Shown here one piece after another: positions 10,450 through 28,469 of a stretch of DNA of 64,000 nt (position 1 is the first letter of the stretch; each line of letters starts with the position of its first letter). A program made the position numbers and the translations under genes. The stretch spans positions 30,695,001-30,759,000 of the forward strand of contig NC_072807.1 of the NCBI RefSeq assembly GCF_028583425.1, given 5' to 3'. Under the pieces are notes generated by a model that was given only the letters and a program-made list of their open reading frames with translations, ran no database searches and was not told the origin of the DNA. The stretch is from Eublepharis macularius. Its lineage: Eukaryota > Chordata > Lepidosauria > Squamata > Eublepharidae.

Positions 10450-12180
10450 ATGCAACACATGCGACGTTCCTTTTAGCTGTTCGCCTAGTTCGATTGGCAC
10501 TATTGTATTCTCAAATGAATTTTGGAATTGTAGCAGAAAGTCAGTTTTACTCATATGTAGTAGTAATACTTGCAAATAACCTGGTGCTCCACTTCCCATG
10601 TTACTGTGTACACTTGCAGTCATGTACAGGTAAAATACTGGAATTTGCCATTCTAATCCACCAGCACCCCAAAAGAAAGAGATGCATCCTAGAAACGTGT
10701 CCGATACCTCATGTCTCTTTGGGGAAATACCATATTGTTTCATTTTAAAATTATATACTGCATTTTGAGCCTTGAACGCATGCCGGAAAAGTGTCTTCTA
10801 ACTTTTAAATAAGTAGCTTCCATCAGTAGCAGGGCAGCGTGGTGGCTAGAGCAGGCGCAAGTTTGGAATCGACTCTTCCATGAAGCACACTGGATGGCCT
10901 TGAACTAGTTACACACTCCGACTAAAAAGGGCCAAGCTAGACATGCAGGTTCCCCGGACCCAACCCGAGTTCGCTGCAGCTACGCAGCAGCTTTGGGGAA
11001 TGGCTGTTAAAAATAAAGGAGAACCCAAATGGCCGCAGAATGCCTCTGGAGGGGGAGGAGGGACTCCTTCCTCCCCCCCCCCAAGCCATTTCCCCCTGTC
11101 AAAATAGTAGTGGAGGGAGGTTTTTCCCCTGTTTGTATTCTGTGGGTGGAAAAACTCTCCTCCTCTGCAAAGCTGAGGTCACACAGTGGGGATTAGGCTG
11201 GGCATGCTTTCTAAGCCCCATGTCATCTATGCAGGGTTACAGATTTCCTTTTATTTTGAAATACTCATGTCTTTTAGCCAGAAAAGCACAGATGATGCTA
11301 AAGAAGGCTGACTGGCAAGGGGGCTCTCCAGTGACTCCAAATCATCTTGCAGATTGCATTTCCAATTACCTTCAGCCAAAAAGCTACATGGTGACTCTCT
11401 GCCATTGGGTCCACAGCCCTCCTGATTCCAGCGTGCTCCCCAGATTGCCACAGTGGTGTGATTGCACGCTCTCTTCTCTGCAGCCAGCTTGCTTTCTTGC
11501 CCCCCTTCCCCCAACTCTTGCCTGATAAAGAGTTCTGGAGAACATGTGCATATTGTTGATTGCTTAAAGTACCATGTATTGCATAGCTTTTGTGCTTGGA
11601 TTTTTGCTGTAGGGTTTCCAACTCCAGGTTAGAAAATTCCTGGCAATCTGGGTTGAAGCCTGGGGGAAGAGGGACCTCACATATATTCAGAGTCCACCCT
11701 CCAAAGCAGTAATTTTTTCCAGGGGAATTGATCTTGAAATTGAGCCTGAAATCAATTGCAATTCTGGGAAATCTTCAAGCCATACCTGGAGGTTGGCAAC
11801 CCTATTAGCCTTGTTATCTAAAGGCTCAACCAACAGCTGCAAACGCAGCCCATAATTTGATAAACTAGAACTTCTTTTCTTGGGTAGGGAGGTCGAACGT
11901 GTTTCAAAGTACTGCAATACCAAGCAGATTTGAGCCCAATTCTGTATTGGACTTCTGCTGGTTTTAAATCTTTGCAAATTTGCTTTTATATACCCTATTA
12001 CAGAAACGTCCTGGAAATAGACAATACTGTGTAATCTAATCCGCCTTGAGTTTCAGTGAGAAAGGAGGACTATAAATAATGTAATGTAGAAAGTGTGGGT
12101 TCCTAGGTCCTTCTACCACTCTCGCCCCGCATACGGAGGCTTCCAATCAAAACCTGAGCTGCAATGCTGTTTTTTAGCAT
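10450..12180. other. Intergenic DNA upstream of RPS17
   Basis: No gene recognised. A diverged tRNA-SINE head lies at about 10841-10920 and a TA-flanked MITE at 11612-11802. Confidence 0.5.
11612..11802 (+). mobile_element. TA-flanked MITE, GGGTTGCCAACTCC family
   Basis: Ends are inverted: GGGTTTCCAACTCCAGG at the left and CCTGGAGGTTGGCAACCC at the right. A TA dinucleotide flanks each side (11610-11611, 11803-11804), as for Tc1/mariner-like transposition. Three further copies lie at 12646, 50927 and 56926. Confidence 0.7.
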
Positions 12181-12343
12181 CTACCTCTTTGGCAGAAGGT
12201 GGAGCCCGCCAGAAGCCTCTAGTTTCCCCTCCGCGCCGCCAGGAGGCGCTGTAAGCGGCACCACCTCGTCCCCTCTAGGCGGCTGAATGCTATAGTTCTC
12301 TTCCCGGCGTTCTTTGCTCCCTCTTCGCCCGGCTGCCGCCGAC
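12180..12343 (+). promoter_or_regulatory. RPS17: RPS17 promoter and 5'UTR with TOP-like tract
   Basis: A CpG-rich block begins near 12180 and continues to about 12560. Just before the start codon, a pyrimidine tract (TTCTCTTCCC, 12296-12305) resembles the 5' terminal oligopyrimidine start of ribosomal protein mRNAs, which makes their translation respond to mTOR signalling. Transcription probably starts at a C of this tract, giving a 5'UTR of about 45 bases. No TATA box at the usual distance is obvious, apart from a weak TATAG at about 12291. Confidence 0.6.
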
Positions 12344-18619
<6,276 letters not shown>

Positions 18620-18645
18620 AACCATTGCTGTACTGTCACTTTTAC

Positions 18646-18651
18646 AATAAA
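18646..18651 (+). terminator. RPS17: Poly(A) signal AATAAA, RPS17
   Basis: Canonical hexamer 27 bases after the RPS17 stop codon, giving the very short 3'UTR usual for ribosomal protein genes. It is followed by GT-rich DNA (CCTTGTGTTTACTGTG). Confidence 0.85.
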
Positions 18652-19569
18652 TATATAGAAACAAAAGCCTGTGGACTCCCTTGTGTTTACTGTGACTATT
18701 TTGTGTGCTTTTGGATCTTCGAGGTTTGTAGTGTTGCGCTTGGGGAGGGGTGGGTGGGACCTGTGCCATAATCACTGGCCCATGTGGCAGTCTGGTATGG
18801 GGTGGCTGGTGAACAGAGAGTGGCTGTTGTCTCTGGAATCTCTGCTGAGCAAACTCTGTGTCGTCGCCGTTTTATAAAGTGCTCCATGCATTCATTGTAC
18901 AATGATCCTTACAACAACCCTCTACGGTAGGTTGTATTATCTGCATATTGCAGATGGGGCCTGAGGCTGCAGTGTAGCCTGCCGAAGGACACCTGGTTCA
19001 TTAAGAGGTTGCTCCAGAGACCCAAACCATAATGGCTGGCTCCTCACACTTAGAAGATACTGAACGGAGGTGGGGTTCAGTCTGAAAAGGTGCCCATGAC
19101 TGAAATACCTGAGGCTGTGAGTTCTGTGGTTGGAGCTGTTAGGCAGTTTTACTTTCTAAATAGCTGCCGTGTGAGGGCCCTAATTCTGATTGGAATCAGT
19201 TGGGGGTATCCTTTACTTCTCTGCTCTGTTTTTTTGAATCACCAAAGAGAAATCCCACTGTAACCTACTAACTACTAAGATCTAAGACACAAAATTATAC
19301 TAGGTACAGTGAATCAAAGTAGTGATATACTTAACTTGCTTTAGATTCTTCGGATGCAACTCTCTTTTGTGGGCTGTTTTTCCGAATAGCAACTCCATGG
19401 GCTGTTTCAAATAGAAAAAGAGGTCCACGTGTTTTTTTTTACATTTACATACCCAGTTCACAGTTGGGATAACTAAGAACCATCATCCGGTTGCTTTCCT
19501 TTCCTCTTTTGAGGCATGTGCCAGGGATATAGGAAATGTGGACCAGGCTGAATTTGGGTTTATGGGTAT

Positions 19570-19785
19570 CCGTAAGAGCTGCTGTAGTATAGTGGTTGGG
19601 TTGCACACTTACTGGTTTGACTCCCACAACTGCCTTGAGCTCAGCTGGCCTTGGGTGAGCCACTCCTCTCAGCCCAGCTCTCCAGCTGATTGTGGTGATA
19701 ATAATAACACTGACTTTGTTCACTGCTCTGAGAGGGCACTAATCTGTCCAGAAAAGCAGTGTATAACCAAACACTTATTCTGTGC
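19570..19785 (+). repeat. tRNA-SINE, Sauria-like variant with AATCTGTCCAG tail
   Basis: Head CTGCTGTAGTATAGTGGTTG, body GCCTTGGGTGAGCCACTCC, then AATAATAACACTGACTTTGT and a tail AATCTGTCCAGAAAAGCAG. The same tail occurs at 40.85 and 49.8 kb, so this is a distinct subfamily. Confidence 0.7.
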
Positions 19786-20626
19786 AGCTACTATTGGGGG
19801 GTGGGGAGCTTGGAGGGAGTTAGCACTGCCTGTCGTTTGTTCCCTCAGCACTTTGCTGTATCAACACGACTGACCACTAGGGCGCACGTGGGAGCTTTGA
19901 AACGGCTGCCTTCTGCTCCTCTGACTTTGCAAAGAAAAGCAGAAGGCCTGTGTCCCGCTTGCAAGTGGATTAGAGATAACGGCATGTGATATTTGTAAAT
20001 GCAGTGTATTATACTGGTTTGTTGTTTGATTGTTACAGTTCTAAAATTGAATAAAAATATTTAAAAAAAGAGAGATAATGGCATGTGCATGGGATTTGTG
20101 CTTTGTCTAGTGCCAGGAAGGAAGCCCCGAGCCGTAGTTCTTTTGGAGGTTGTAAGAGAACCAAAACTGGTTCTGTGACAATGATGTAGGAACAAGAAGC
20201 TGAAAGCCATATCAGGCATCCCGCTAATGCACGTATCATGAAAGAGGAGAACTTCCCTGAGAGAAAGTGGTTGGATGTTTGTGGTTGCTCAGTTGTGAAA
20301 TATCCCGGCTGGTCTTCCCATTTCCTGGCACACTCCTCAAATGTATTGGCATTGGAAATGGAGAAAAGAATGCGATGTGATAATGGTTCTTAATTATCCC
20401 AACTGTGAGAACTGTGTATGTAAATATTTTTAAAAATTGGAATTTCTCAAACGAATGTTGGCTTTGTGCTCCAAGGGGTCTCTTCTCCCCCTCTGCCACC
20501 CTTAAGGGCGCTCAAAATGGCCGCCTCGCCTTAAAGTACCTGGCAGACCTGCCCAAAATAGAATTTCCTGGGCAAAGGTGCCTTGTCAGGCCACATTTCC
20601 TCCCTCACCCCTAGATTGTCATGCGT

Positions 20627-21425
20627 CTGGTTTGATGTGGCGTTTTGTGTGTTCTTGACGGATCTTGCGCCCACACAGAAGCAACAATACTGGAGTGGGG
20701 CTTAATTCTGGAGCCAGTCAATGCCGCTGGATGCGAAGCTCGTGGAGGCTGTGTCCTAGCCTGGAGGATAATTCAGCTGCAACCGGTGAGGACTTTTGGA
20801 ATGGTGGGGGCCTAGCGGTAGCTGTCTCGAGCATTAAATGGTATCTCTGCTTAACTTCTTGTGCTGATTTCACAGTAGCATTCTGTGGTGTGGAGTGAAG
20901 ACCTCTTGGGGTTTGTTTTGAGGTAATGGTGGAGACCCATAACTTTGCACCGTCCTTCAGGTGGGGGACTGGAACATTGCTTTTACAGAACATATAAATG
21001 ACTGTATATATTGTGAATTTTCCATTCCTTTCTCAGGGGCCTCTCACAATCTCTTTCCTTTTTACTGCTTTGGTGGGGCTTGGGTGTGTTCCTTTTGTTG
21101 GGGTGTGAGCACCAGCAATTCTGTTCTGGATTCTCCTTTCTGCTTCCGCCAAGGGAGCAGTTGCCTCAATGCTGTTGGCTTTTGCACGCATCTCAGCCTC
21201 TCAAATGAGAGGGCTCGCAACGTGGCTGGAAATTGTACCCTATTTGGAAGGCCTGTCTGGTGGTTGTATAGATAAGATGGTGGGAAGGGAGTCTGCTGTG
21301 TGTGCAGACGCATCGCTTTCTGACTTGCTTCATGTACTCCTGTGGAATTCTTTAGTGTTTCCACATCAAGTGCAGTATAGAGCAAATTTTAAATAATAGT
21401 AGCTGGTTTGATGTGGCGTTTTGTG
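20627..21425. repeat. 753-bp segment bounded by exact 23-bp direct repeats
   Basis: The 23 bases starting CTGGTTTGATG and ending GTTTTGTG occur at 20627-20649 and again at 21403-21425. The segment between them ends in an AT-rich stretch (AAATTTTAAATAATAG) just before the second copy. This is the layout of an insertion with a target-site duplication, but the insert belongs to no family I recognise. Confidence 0.55.
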
Positions 21426-23479
21426 CCCCCTGGAGATAGAAGAGATCTACGAGATGGCCAAAGGCCCCTATCTCTCCTGGTTTCACTGTAGACCAATTTG
21501 GGGGATATTCAGCATCTACTTCGAGCAGGAAGGAAATTGCTTTTGACCAAAGTGAGCTGCAAACATTCCCCGCCCGCCAAGGTGCAATCAGCAGCTCCCT
21601 GCTTGCAGTTAATTTCAGCCACTACCCCTGACTAACAGAATATCCTCCAGAGCGGCTTCCATACTGAAGTTTTCATCCAATTTGCCTTCCAAATAGAAGG
21701 GTCTTTTTTTTTAAGTACCCACGCCATGTGCTCTGATTTTCCCCTCTCCATCTTTGAAAGGATCTTTTCTCAGATCTTTTTAGGAAGATGTCAGATTTGT
21801 GCATATTGCCATGCTCTGGAGGGGGAGGGGGGCATTTTCGCAGGTCCTGCCCATATTGTTGCCCTTTGCTGTTGCTGTTTTCCCCACTGCACTACAAGGA
21901 ACTTCGTGAGTTTTCATAGCAATAGTGCTATAGCAATTGTTTTTAAAAAAAAAAAAAACCTTGGTTGGCTGGCAGAAGAGAGAAAAAATAACTCCCCTGC
22001 GGATGCAGTGTTTCCAAGGCAAGTGCCTCTGTAGGCAGCAGCCAATGGATTTAAAACTGAGACTCCTTACTGGGTGGATACAGCCCAAGGTGAGGTGAAA
22101 AATGTTCCTCTCCTATTGTCATTCAGGAGAGCGTGCAGGGCAAGGTTGCTTTCAGGAGGGCACAGGATAACGAGAAACTTGTTTCGATGTGGGGGTTTGT
22201 GTGTTGTCGTCTGAAGGGGGAATATACTTTGCGTAATGCTGTTGGAGACCGTGTTTTTATTGCTCTGATTTCTTCTCTTTTTCCAAAAGAAAGGCAGGCT
22301 CAAGTTCTGCATATCAGCGGGATTCTCAGGTGTGGCTGCAATCAAGAATGGTAGCGTTGCCCTCCTGCGTTCCTTCTCAGGGTGGGAAGCTGGAGAGATG
22401 GATCCAAGCTGCTCGTCAAATCTCCGCAAGCAGAACCCAACCCATGCGTGTTTCAGTATTGGACCTCTAGCACAGGCTCAGAATGGCACTACTATATGGA
22501 CTTCAGTATCAACCTCTTAATGCCCAGCTGAAGTGAAGTGAAAAATGATGTTGCCTCTGTGAGTTCTTTCCCCCACAGATGGCACCAGAGAGACATCCAA
22601 AATTCCTCTAGCTAAGCCAGAGCTAAGATCATGTGCTTCTGAAAAGAGAGAAGGGAAATGCAGCCACTGCTATCTTCTTCTTCAAGCTCTTTGCCTTTGA
22701 CAAAGAGTTGAAATGGATGGGGCACCGTCATGTTTTGAGATGAAAGTTTGTTTGGGGATCCCAAATTCTAAAAGCTGGGGAGTTCTGTCATTTAGTAATA
22801 CAGCCTTGGTTCACTTCGCTGAATTAAAGGACTGAATTAAAGATTGCAGCAATAAGGGAGAAGAGGGCCTTGAAGCCAGAGAGCACAGCTGGTGCCAAGT
22901 CCTGAACAACTGGAGAATTGTAGCTTGCTCATGGAGGTATTCGGCCCATTAAGGTAATAGAAGTGTGTGCTGATATTACGCAGTCGTATCTCCACCTGCC
23001 TCATTCCCATTGGGTCACACCCCCCAAAGTTAAGAATCATGCAACTGTCTAGCTAGCTGTGTGCGCGCACACTAATGTATCTAGATGTGTGCATCTAGGG
23101 AGCATGCTGCCGCTGTGACCTACTTTAATTATGACGAGGGGAGGTGCGCGCATGCGCGAGGACTGTATGGAAGCGTGCATGGCTGTGAATTATTCATGGC
23201 TGGCCCATGTTAATGCAGGATTTAAACAATCTCCTCTATAATTCAGAAGGCAGGGTGCTCCCCCTGGTTACAGCTTTCCCCCAAGGACCCATTCATGGTT
23301 AGGTGAGCAGAGCAGAAATAATGTGTTTGGCTTGGCTGATGAAGGGGGAATAACTCAGTTGGAATCAAAGTGGAGTATGAAGCAGGTGTGGGCAAGAGGG
23401 GAGCCCCACGTATCTGAGAAGGCCCGTGAGCCCAGGCGACAAGAGCTGTGCTTTTCGATAGCTTAGCAAGGTAATTAAT

Positions 23480-23760
23480 TGGTGGAATGAAACGGTAGGA
23501 TTTGCTGCCAGCAGATGTAGCAATGCTTGCTAGCATAGAGATGGTCTTTAAGAGGAGATCAGACAAATTCATGGTGGAGAAATCCATGCAGGAGCAGCCA
23601 GCCCTACCTCCATGGCAAGAAGTAGTACACCTCTGAATACCAGTGCTAAGGCGTGTCAGGGGGACACCTGGGCCTCTGTACCCAGTTTGTTGGCCCTCTA
23701 GGGCATCTGGTGTGAAATGGAGGTGGATGGACCGCTGGACTGATCCAACAGGGGGCGCCT
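23480..23760 (+). repeat. LINE 3'-end fragment (CR1/L3-like)
   Basis: Degenerate counterpart of the common reptile LINE end: a TGGAATGAAACGG...TTTAAGAGGAGATCAGACAA region corresponding to the 'WN-LP...FK--LDKF' protein end, then GGCATCTGGTG and TGGACTGATCCAACAGGG. Confidence 0.45.
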
Positions 23761-24593
23761 TTTAAATTCAGGACAGCGAGAACCTAAGCAAACTCCATCA
23801 CTTGGGCCATCCTCTCTGTTTCGTGGACACGATCCCTTACCTGGGTGATCATGCTATGTAAACATGGAGATTGGATTCAGATAGAGAAGTCTGGCTTGTG
23901 AGATTCCCTGTTCTAATTCTTTTAAAGATGCTTTTAGGCTGTACCCATATACTTAAATAGATTATGCCTTTGCAACCTTTTTCAGAGGCCTATCTCTGTC
24001 CCTTCTTGGGAGCCCAGTTTTGCTTTGTTTTTAAACAATGAAATATTTTCTCCCCTCCTTACCTCCAAATTCTTCTAATCCAGCAGTCTTGAACCTTTCC
24101 AGACAAAGCCCTGCCCTTTGGCTCCCGGGAGGAACTGTAGATTTGTTCATCGCTAGTAAACTAAAATCTGTAATATTTAAATGCTTGTAAGCTCTCATTT
24201 ACAAGCTCCTTTCTGACTACCATTTCTTGTTTTTACTTCCTTTAGGGATACGTGTGCTTGTTGCTGAAGAAGCTGGTGTGTCACCATTTTATATCACCAA
24301 AGAAGTATCTTTGATTGTCCTTGTCGCTTCCACAATTCTGTTCCTCTTTCTCCTGTTCCATCCTCCCCTTTGTTCATCTCTTCACAGTCTTCATATTCTC
24401 CTTCTTCCTTTTGGCTTTTTCTTCTGCCTTTTTTGTATTTCACCCAGAAGCTTCTGGGGAAACTTAAAAAGCAGCTATGCTACAGGAAGCGGGCCAAAGT
24501 TCTGTGAGAGAACGTTCTGACACAACTGCTGCAAACGGAGGGACTTTGGAGAGAGAGCGCGCACCTGAATTTCTACTAAAAACCATCCGATTC

Positions 24594-24722
24594 CACAGCT
24601 CTCTCAGCCCCACCCACCTCACAGGGTGATTGTTGTTGTGGGGATAATAATAACATACTTTGTAAACCACTCTGAGTGGGCCTTAAGTTGTCCTAAAAGG
24701 CAGAATATAAATTGAATGTTCT
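24594..24722 (+). repeat. Sauria-type SINE, 3' half
   Basis: Body from CACAGCTCTCTCAGCCCCAC through AATAATAACATACTTTGTAA to ATATAAATTGAATG. The tRNA-like head is missing. Confidence 0.75.
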
Positions 24723-25152
24723 CTATGGACATAGAGTGGTGCTGCGCTACGCTTTGCACTAGAAGTAGGAGAGGAAAGCCAAGTTCAATTCTACGCCTGA
24801 TGGTCTAATAAGACCAAGTGGTAAGCTGTAACCATGCAGCGCAAGAGAAGTAGCTATCCCTGCCTGATTTTCTTCCTAGTGAAGATCCCCGTGGCTTCAA
24901 GAGCAAGACAGCGATGCTAAGCAACTTGCTGCCAAGCAGTTCTCTTTTTGGCAAGCACCACCCGATTCTGGCCCAGGAGAGGCAAGGGAAACATATTTGG
25001 GACAAACTACAGGTTAGTTTCGTTGCAAGTTGGGTTGAGGTTCCCCAGACCTGACTTGCTCTCCCTGTGGTCACATGCGGCACCTGCAGGAAAAGCAAAG
25101 TCCCCAGGAGCCCAATTCTGCTCAGAACTCTGGTGATGATGTATCTCCTCCA

Positions 25153-25395
25153 GTTTGGTGTAGTGGTTAAGAGCGCGGGACTCTAATCTGGAAAACCGGG
25201 TTTGATTCCCCACTCTACTTGAAGCCAGCTGGGTGACCTTGGGTCAGTCACAGCTTCTCGGAGCTCTCTCAGCCCCACCCACCTCACAGGGTGATTGTTG
25301 TGCGGATAACAACAACATACTTTGTAAACAGCTCTGAATGCGTGTTAAATTGTCCTGAAGGGCGGTATATAAATCGAATGCGGTTGTTATTCCCC
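25153..25395 (+). repeat. Sauria-type tRNA SINE, full length
   Basis: Head AGTTTGGTGTAGTGGTTAAG, B-box-like GGTTTGATTCC, CTTGGGTCAGTCACAGCTTC, and tail GGGCGGTATATAAATCGAAT. One of the best preserved copies. Confidence 0.88.
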
Positions 25396-25756
25396 GCAAT
25401 GCCATTTTCCTGATCTGCATGTGAATTTTCCGAGCATGTGAAAATCCAAAGTTCTGCAAATAACTCACTGTTGTTTGGTTTCAGATTGGGGAAAAGGTGT
25501 AGAGGGGAATACGAGAGACCTCTTCCCACTATGCTGCCATTCTCTTTGGCTGTGCTGTCGCATGATTGCAGGAAAATTGGTCAGGTGCAGGCAGCCATTG
25601 CCTGACTTGCCCAAAACTGTAATGTGTAGTTTGGCCTTTAGGCAAATCAGTTTTCATTTGCAGGTGCCAGCTAAACCTTGATTGTTTATAACTTCTTTTA
25701 TGCCTGTCATCTCTCCCCACGGGTGTCATAAACCAGCTTACATAATTCATCTCTTC

Positions 25757-25905
25757 TCCGTTTTATCCTAACAACAACCCTGTGAGGTAGGTTGAGAGTA
25801 GGAGGCTAGCCCAAAATGACACAGCAAACTTCATGGCTGGAGTGGTGTTCAATCGGGTCTCCTAGATCCTAGCCTGACATGCTAACTGCTACACCACACT
25901 GGCGC
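25757..25905 (-). repeat. Sauria-like tRNA SINE, 5' part
   Basis: On the - strand the tRNA-like head (GTGTGGTGTAGCAGTTAGCA) is followed by TGTCATTTTGGGCTAGCC and ends in CTCACAGGGTTGTTGTTAGG. Confidence 0.65.
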
Positions 25906-26489
25906 CCTAGTTACAGAGAAATTGTCCTTACAGCAAGAATGGGCATTTCTTCATGCTCTGGTGAATGCAGCTTCGTTGAGCCAGTGTTTATTTCAAGATG
26001 GCTGGCTAAATGTTATCATTTATTCAATAAAACAACCCTTGTCTTTTGGAGTGTGTGTGTGTATGTCTGGGAAAGTTGCCTGTTTAATGGAGCAGATGCC
26101 CCCACTTAGTCCCAGCAGGCCAAGGAGAAGCTGCCTCCACTGTCAAAGCTGGTGGAATAGAGGCTGGGCTGAGCGAGAGCGCTCTTGAAGCCTGTAGGAA
26201 AATGCCAAGGACACAACAGAAAGGACGGCTGGTGGACAAGAACCGTAGCAGAATGTGCAAGTGGCAGGGGGCTGCAACACCTACCTGCGGAACAAGCGTT
26301 GGAAGTCTTTACCCAAGGAGGGAAGAGAACAGAATTGGCCGGGGTGGGGGGAGGCTGAACTTGGGCACATGGGGCTTCCAGATGCAGTTGTAGGCTTCAG
26401 ATTTTAAAAATGTCTATTTCACATATAGAGTGAGTCACCTGACACAGAGTGATAATCTGGGAGTATAGATGGGCCTACAACTTTGGAAG

Positions 26490-27640
26490 TTAACCTATAG
26501 TAACCCTAATGACCTTAAGTAACCCCTATGCCAATTGACAACATTGAAAGTTGACCTATAGTAACCCCAATGACCTCAAGTAACCCCTCGCTAATTGAAA
26601 ATTGCAATAGTTGACCTATAGTAACCCCAATGACCGCAAGTAACCCCTATGCTAATTGGCAACACTAAAAGTTGACCTACAGTAACCCCAATGACCTCAA
26701 GTAACCGCTTGCTAATTGGCAACTTCAAAAGTTGACCTCAAGTAACCCCAATGACCTCAAGTAACCCCTATGCTAATTGGCAACACTGAAAGTTGACCTA
26801 TAGTAACCCCAATGACCTCGAGTAACCCCACGCTAATTGAAAATTTCAAAAGTTGACCTTTAGTAACCCCAATGACCTTAAGTAACCCCTATACTAATTG
26901 GAAACACTTAAAGTTGACCTATAGTAACCCCAATGACCTCAAGTAACCTCTTGCTAATTGGCAACTTCAAAAGTTGACCTATAGTAACCCCAATGACCTC
27001 GAGTAACCCCTTGCTAATGGAAAATTTCAAAAGTTGACCTCAAGTAACCCCAATGACCTCAAGTAACCCCTATGCTAATTGGCAACACTGAAAGTTGACC
27101 TATAGTAACCCCAATGACCTCAAGTAACCCCTCATTAATTGAAAATTTCAAAAGTTGACCTTTAGTAACCCCAATGACCTCAAGTAACCCCCTCACTAAT
27201 TGAAAATGTCAAAAGTTGACCTATAGTAACCCCAATGACCTCGCGTAACCCCTATGTTAATTGGTAACACTGAAAGTTGACCTCTAGTAACCCCAATGAC
27301 CTCAAGTAACCCCTATGCTGATTGGCAACACTGAAAGTTGGCCTCTAGTAACACCAATGACCTCGAGTAACCCCATGCTAATTGAAAATTTCAAAAGTTG
27401 ACCTTTAGTAACCCCAATGACCTCACATAACCCCTATGCTAATTGGCAACACTGAAAGTTGACCTTTAGTAACCCCAATGACCTCAAGTAACCCCTCACT
27501 AATTGAAAATTTCAAAAGTTGACCTATAGTAACCCCAATGACTTTAAGAAACCACTTGCTAATTGAAAAGTTTGAAAATTGATGTATAGTTATCCCAGTG
27601 AGCTAAATTAATTCCTCTACTAATTAGACACTTGCAGGCT
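26490..27640. repeat. Minisatellite of alternating 61/60-bp units (~18 copies)
   Basis: The motif TTGACCTATAGTAACCCCAA recurs with starts near 26490, 26551, 26611, 26672, 26732, 26793, 26853, 26914, 26974, 27034, 27095, 27155, 27216, 27277, 27338, 27398, 27459, 27519 and, decayed, 27579. Type A units carry CTATGCTAATTGGCAACACT, and type B units carry CTAATTGAAAATTTCAAAAG. They mostly alternate, so the underlying unit is a 121-bp dimer. Within each unit TGACCTnnAGTAACCCC occurs twice, 19 bases apart. The edges are more diverged than the centre. It lies in the tail-to-tail gap between RPS17 and RBPMS2. Confidence 0.93.
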
Positions 27641-27799
27641 GCAGCTCTAGTGACCTTATTTTATCCTGTTCCATCAGAAAATGTATGTACTCCTACTTGA
27701 GTAAGTCCTGTCCATGCTAAGTATGACATGTATATACTGGGTCACCTGCGACCTCATGGGACCCTTATTTTTTCCTTAGAGCATAAGCTGCATTTCTAG

Positions 27800-28025
27800 T
27801 GTCCCATTTGGTCTCTAGTAGTGGTGGTGGAAAGGGTCGTACGCTGATCCCTTCTTGGGGTTTCAAGGCAAGAGACTTAACAGAGGTGGTTTGCCATTGC
27901 CTACCGCTGCCTAGCGACCCTGGTCTTCCCTGGAGGTCTCCCATCCAATTCCCAACCAAGGCTGACCCTGCTGAGCTTCTGAGATCTGACCAGCACAGGC
28001 CTGCCTGGACTATCCCGTATTCAGA
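27800..28025 (-). repeat. 5S rRNA-derived SINE
   Basis: On the - strand, a stretch with GGTCAGATCTCAGAAGCTC and GGATGGGAGACCTCCAGGGA corresponds to the internal promoter half of 5S rRNA. It is followed by the family body (GGCAATGGCAAACCACCTCT) and a tail. Related copies at 45.5 and 55.3 kb. Confidence 0.75.
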
Positions 28026-28254
28026 AAACAGATATGCTGTATCTCCAGTGAGGTACTCGAGGCAGCTCCCAAATGAAGATTATAACTTTTGTGTTATCCT
28101 AAAAGCTTCAAACCTTAAAACAAGCCAGGACAGAAAACAGCATTTAATAGGTTAAAAATTACTTTTATCAGTAGTCCTCAAACTAGAAGGCAACCTTGCC
28201 CTCCGCTAAACCACAATGGAATCCTCAAGTGTATTCAATGGAGCCATGTTGGTG

Positions 28255-28425
28255 AGCACCAAAACAGCAAAATCTGAGTCCTTTAGCACCTTAAAGGTAA
28301 ATGAGATCTTCAGGGTATAAGCTTTTGAGAGTCCGTCACGTGCCTGCCAAAGGGAGTTTTAGACTCTGGCAAGCTCATAGCCTGCAAATTTGATTCGTCT
28401 TTAAAGTGCTACTGGTCTGAGTTCT
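28255..28425 (+). mobile_element. Penelope-like terminal-repeat pair, diverged
   Basis: GAGTCCTTTAGCACCTTAAA and AGGGTATAAGCTTTTGAGAG match the terminal segments elsewhere. An inverted partner follows (CTTTAAAGTGCTACTGGTCT), so this is a fold-back fragment. Old and broken. Confidence 0.55.
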
Positions 28426-28469
28426 TTCTGTTCAGATATATTCATGGCTAAAAATAAATGTTGTCACCT

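Larger units (their letters stand above)
18680..26480. other. Intergenic DNA downstream of RPS17
   Basis: No gene recognised. Contents: an old reversed SINE-like stretch at about 18895-19030, a SINE at 19570-19785, a LINE-like A-rich tail at about 19995-20075, a 753-base segment between 23-bp direct repeats (20627-21425), a LINE end at 23480-23760, and Sauria-type SINEs at 24594-25905. Open frames in this part show no family likeness and are probably chance. Confidence 0.5.

Noticed and set aside
24227-24520. Hydrophobic 97-codon frame resembling a membrane protein
   Set aside because: Composition comes from a T- and C-rich stretch; no start context, no homology recognised.
26490-27640. CRISPR-like array
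   Set aside because: Units are contiguous and diverged with no unique spacers, in a vertebrate genome; it is a minisatellite.
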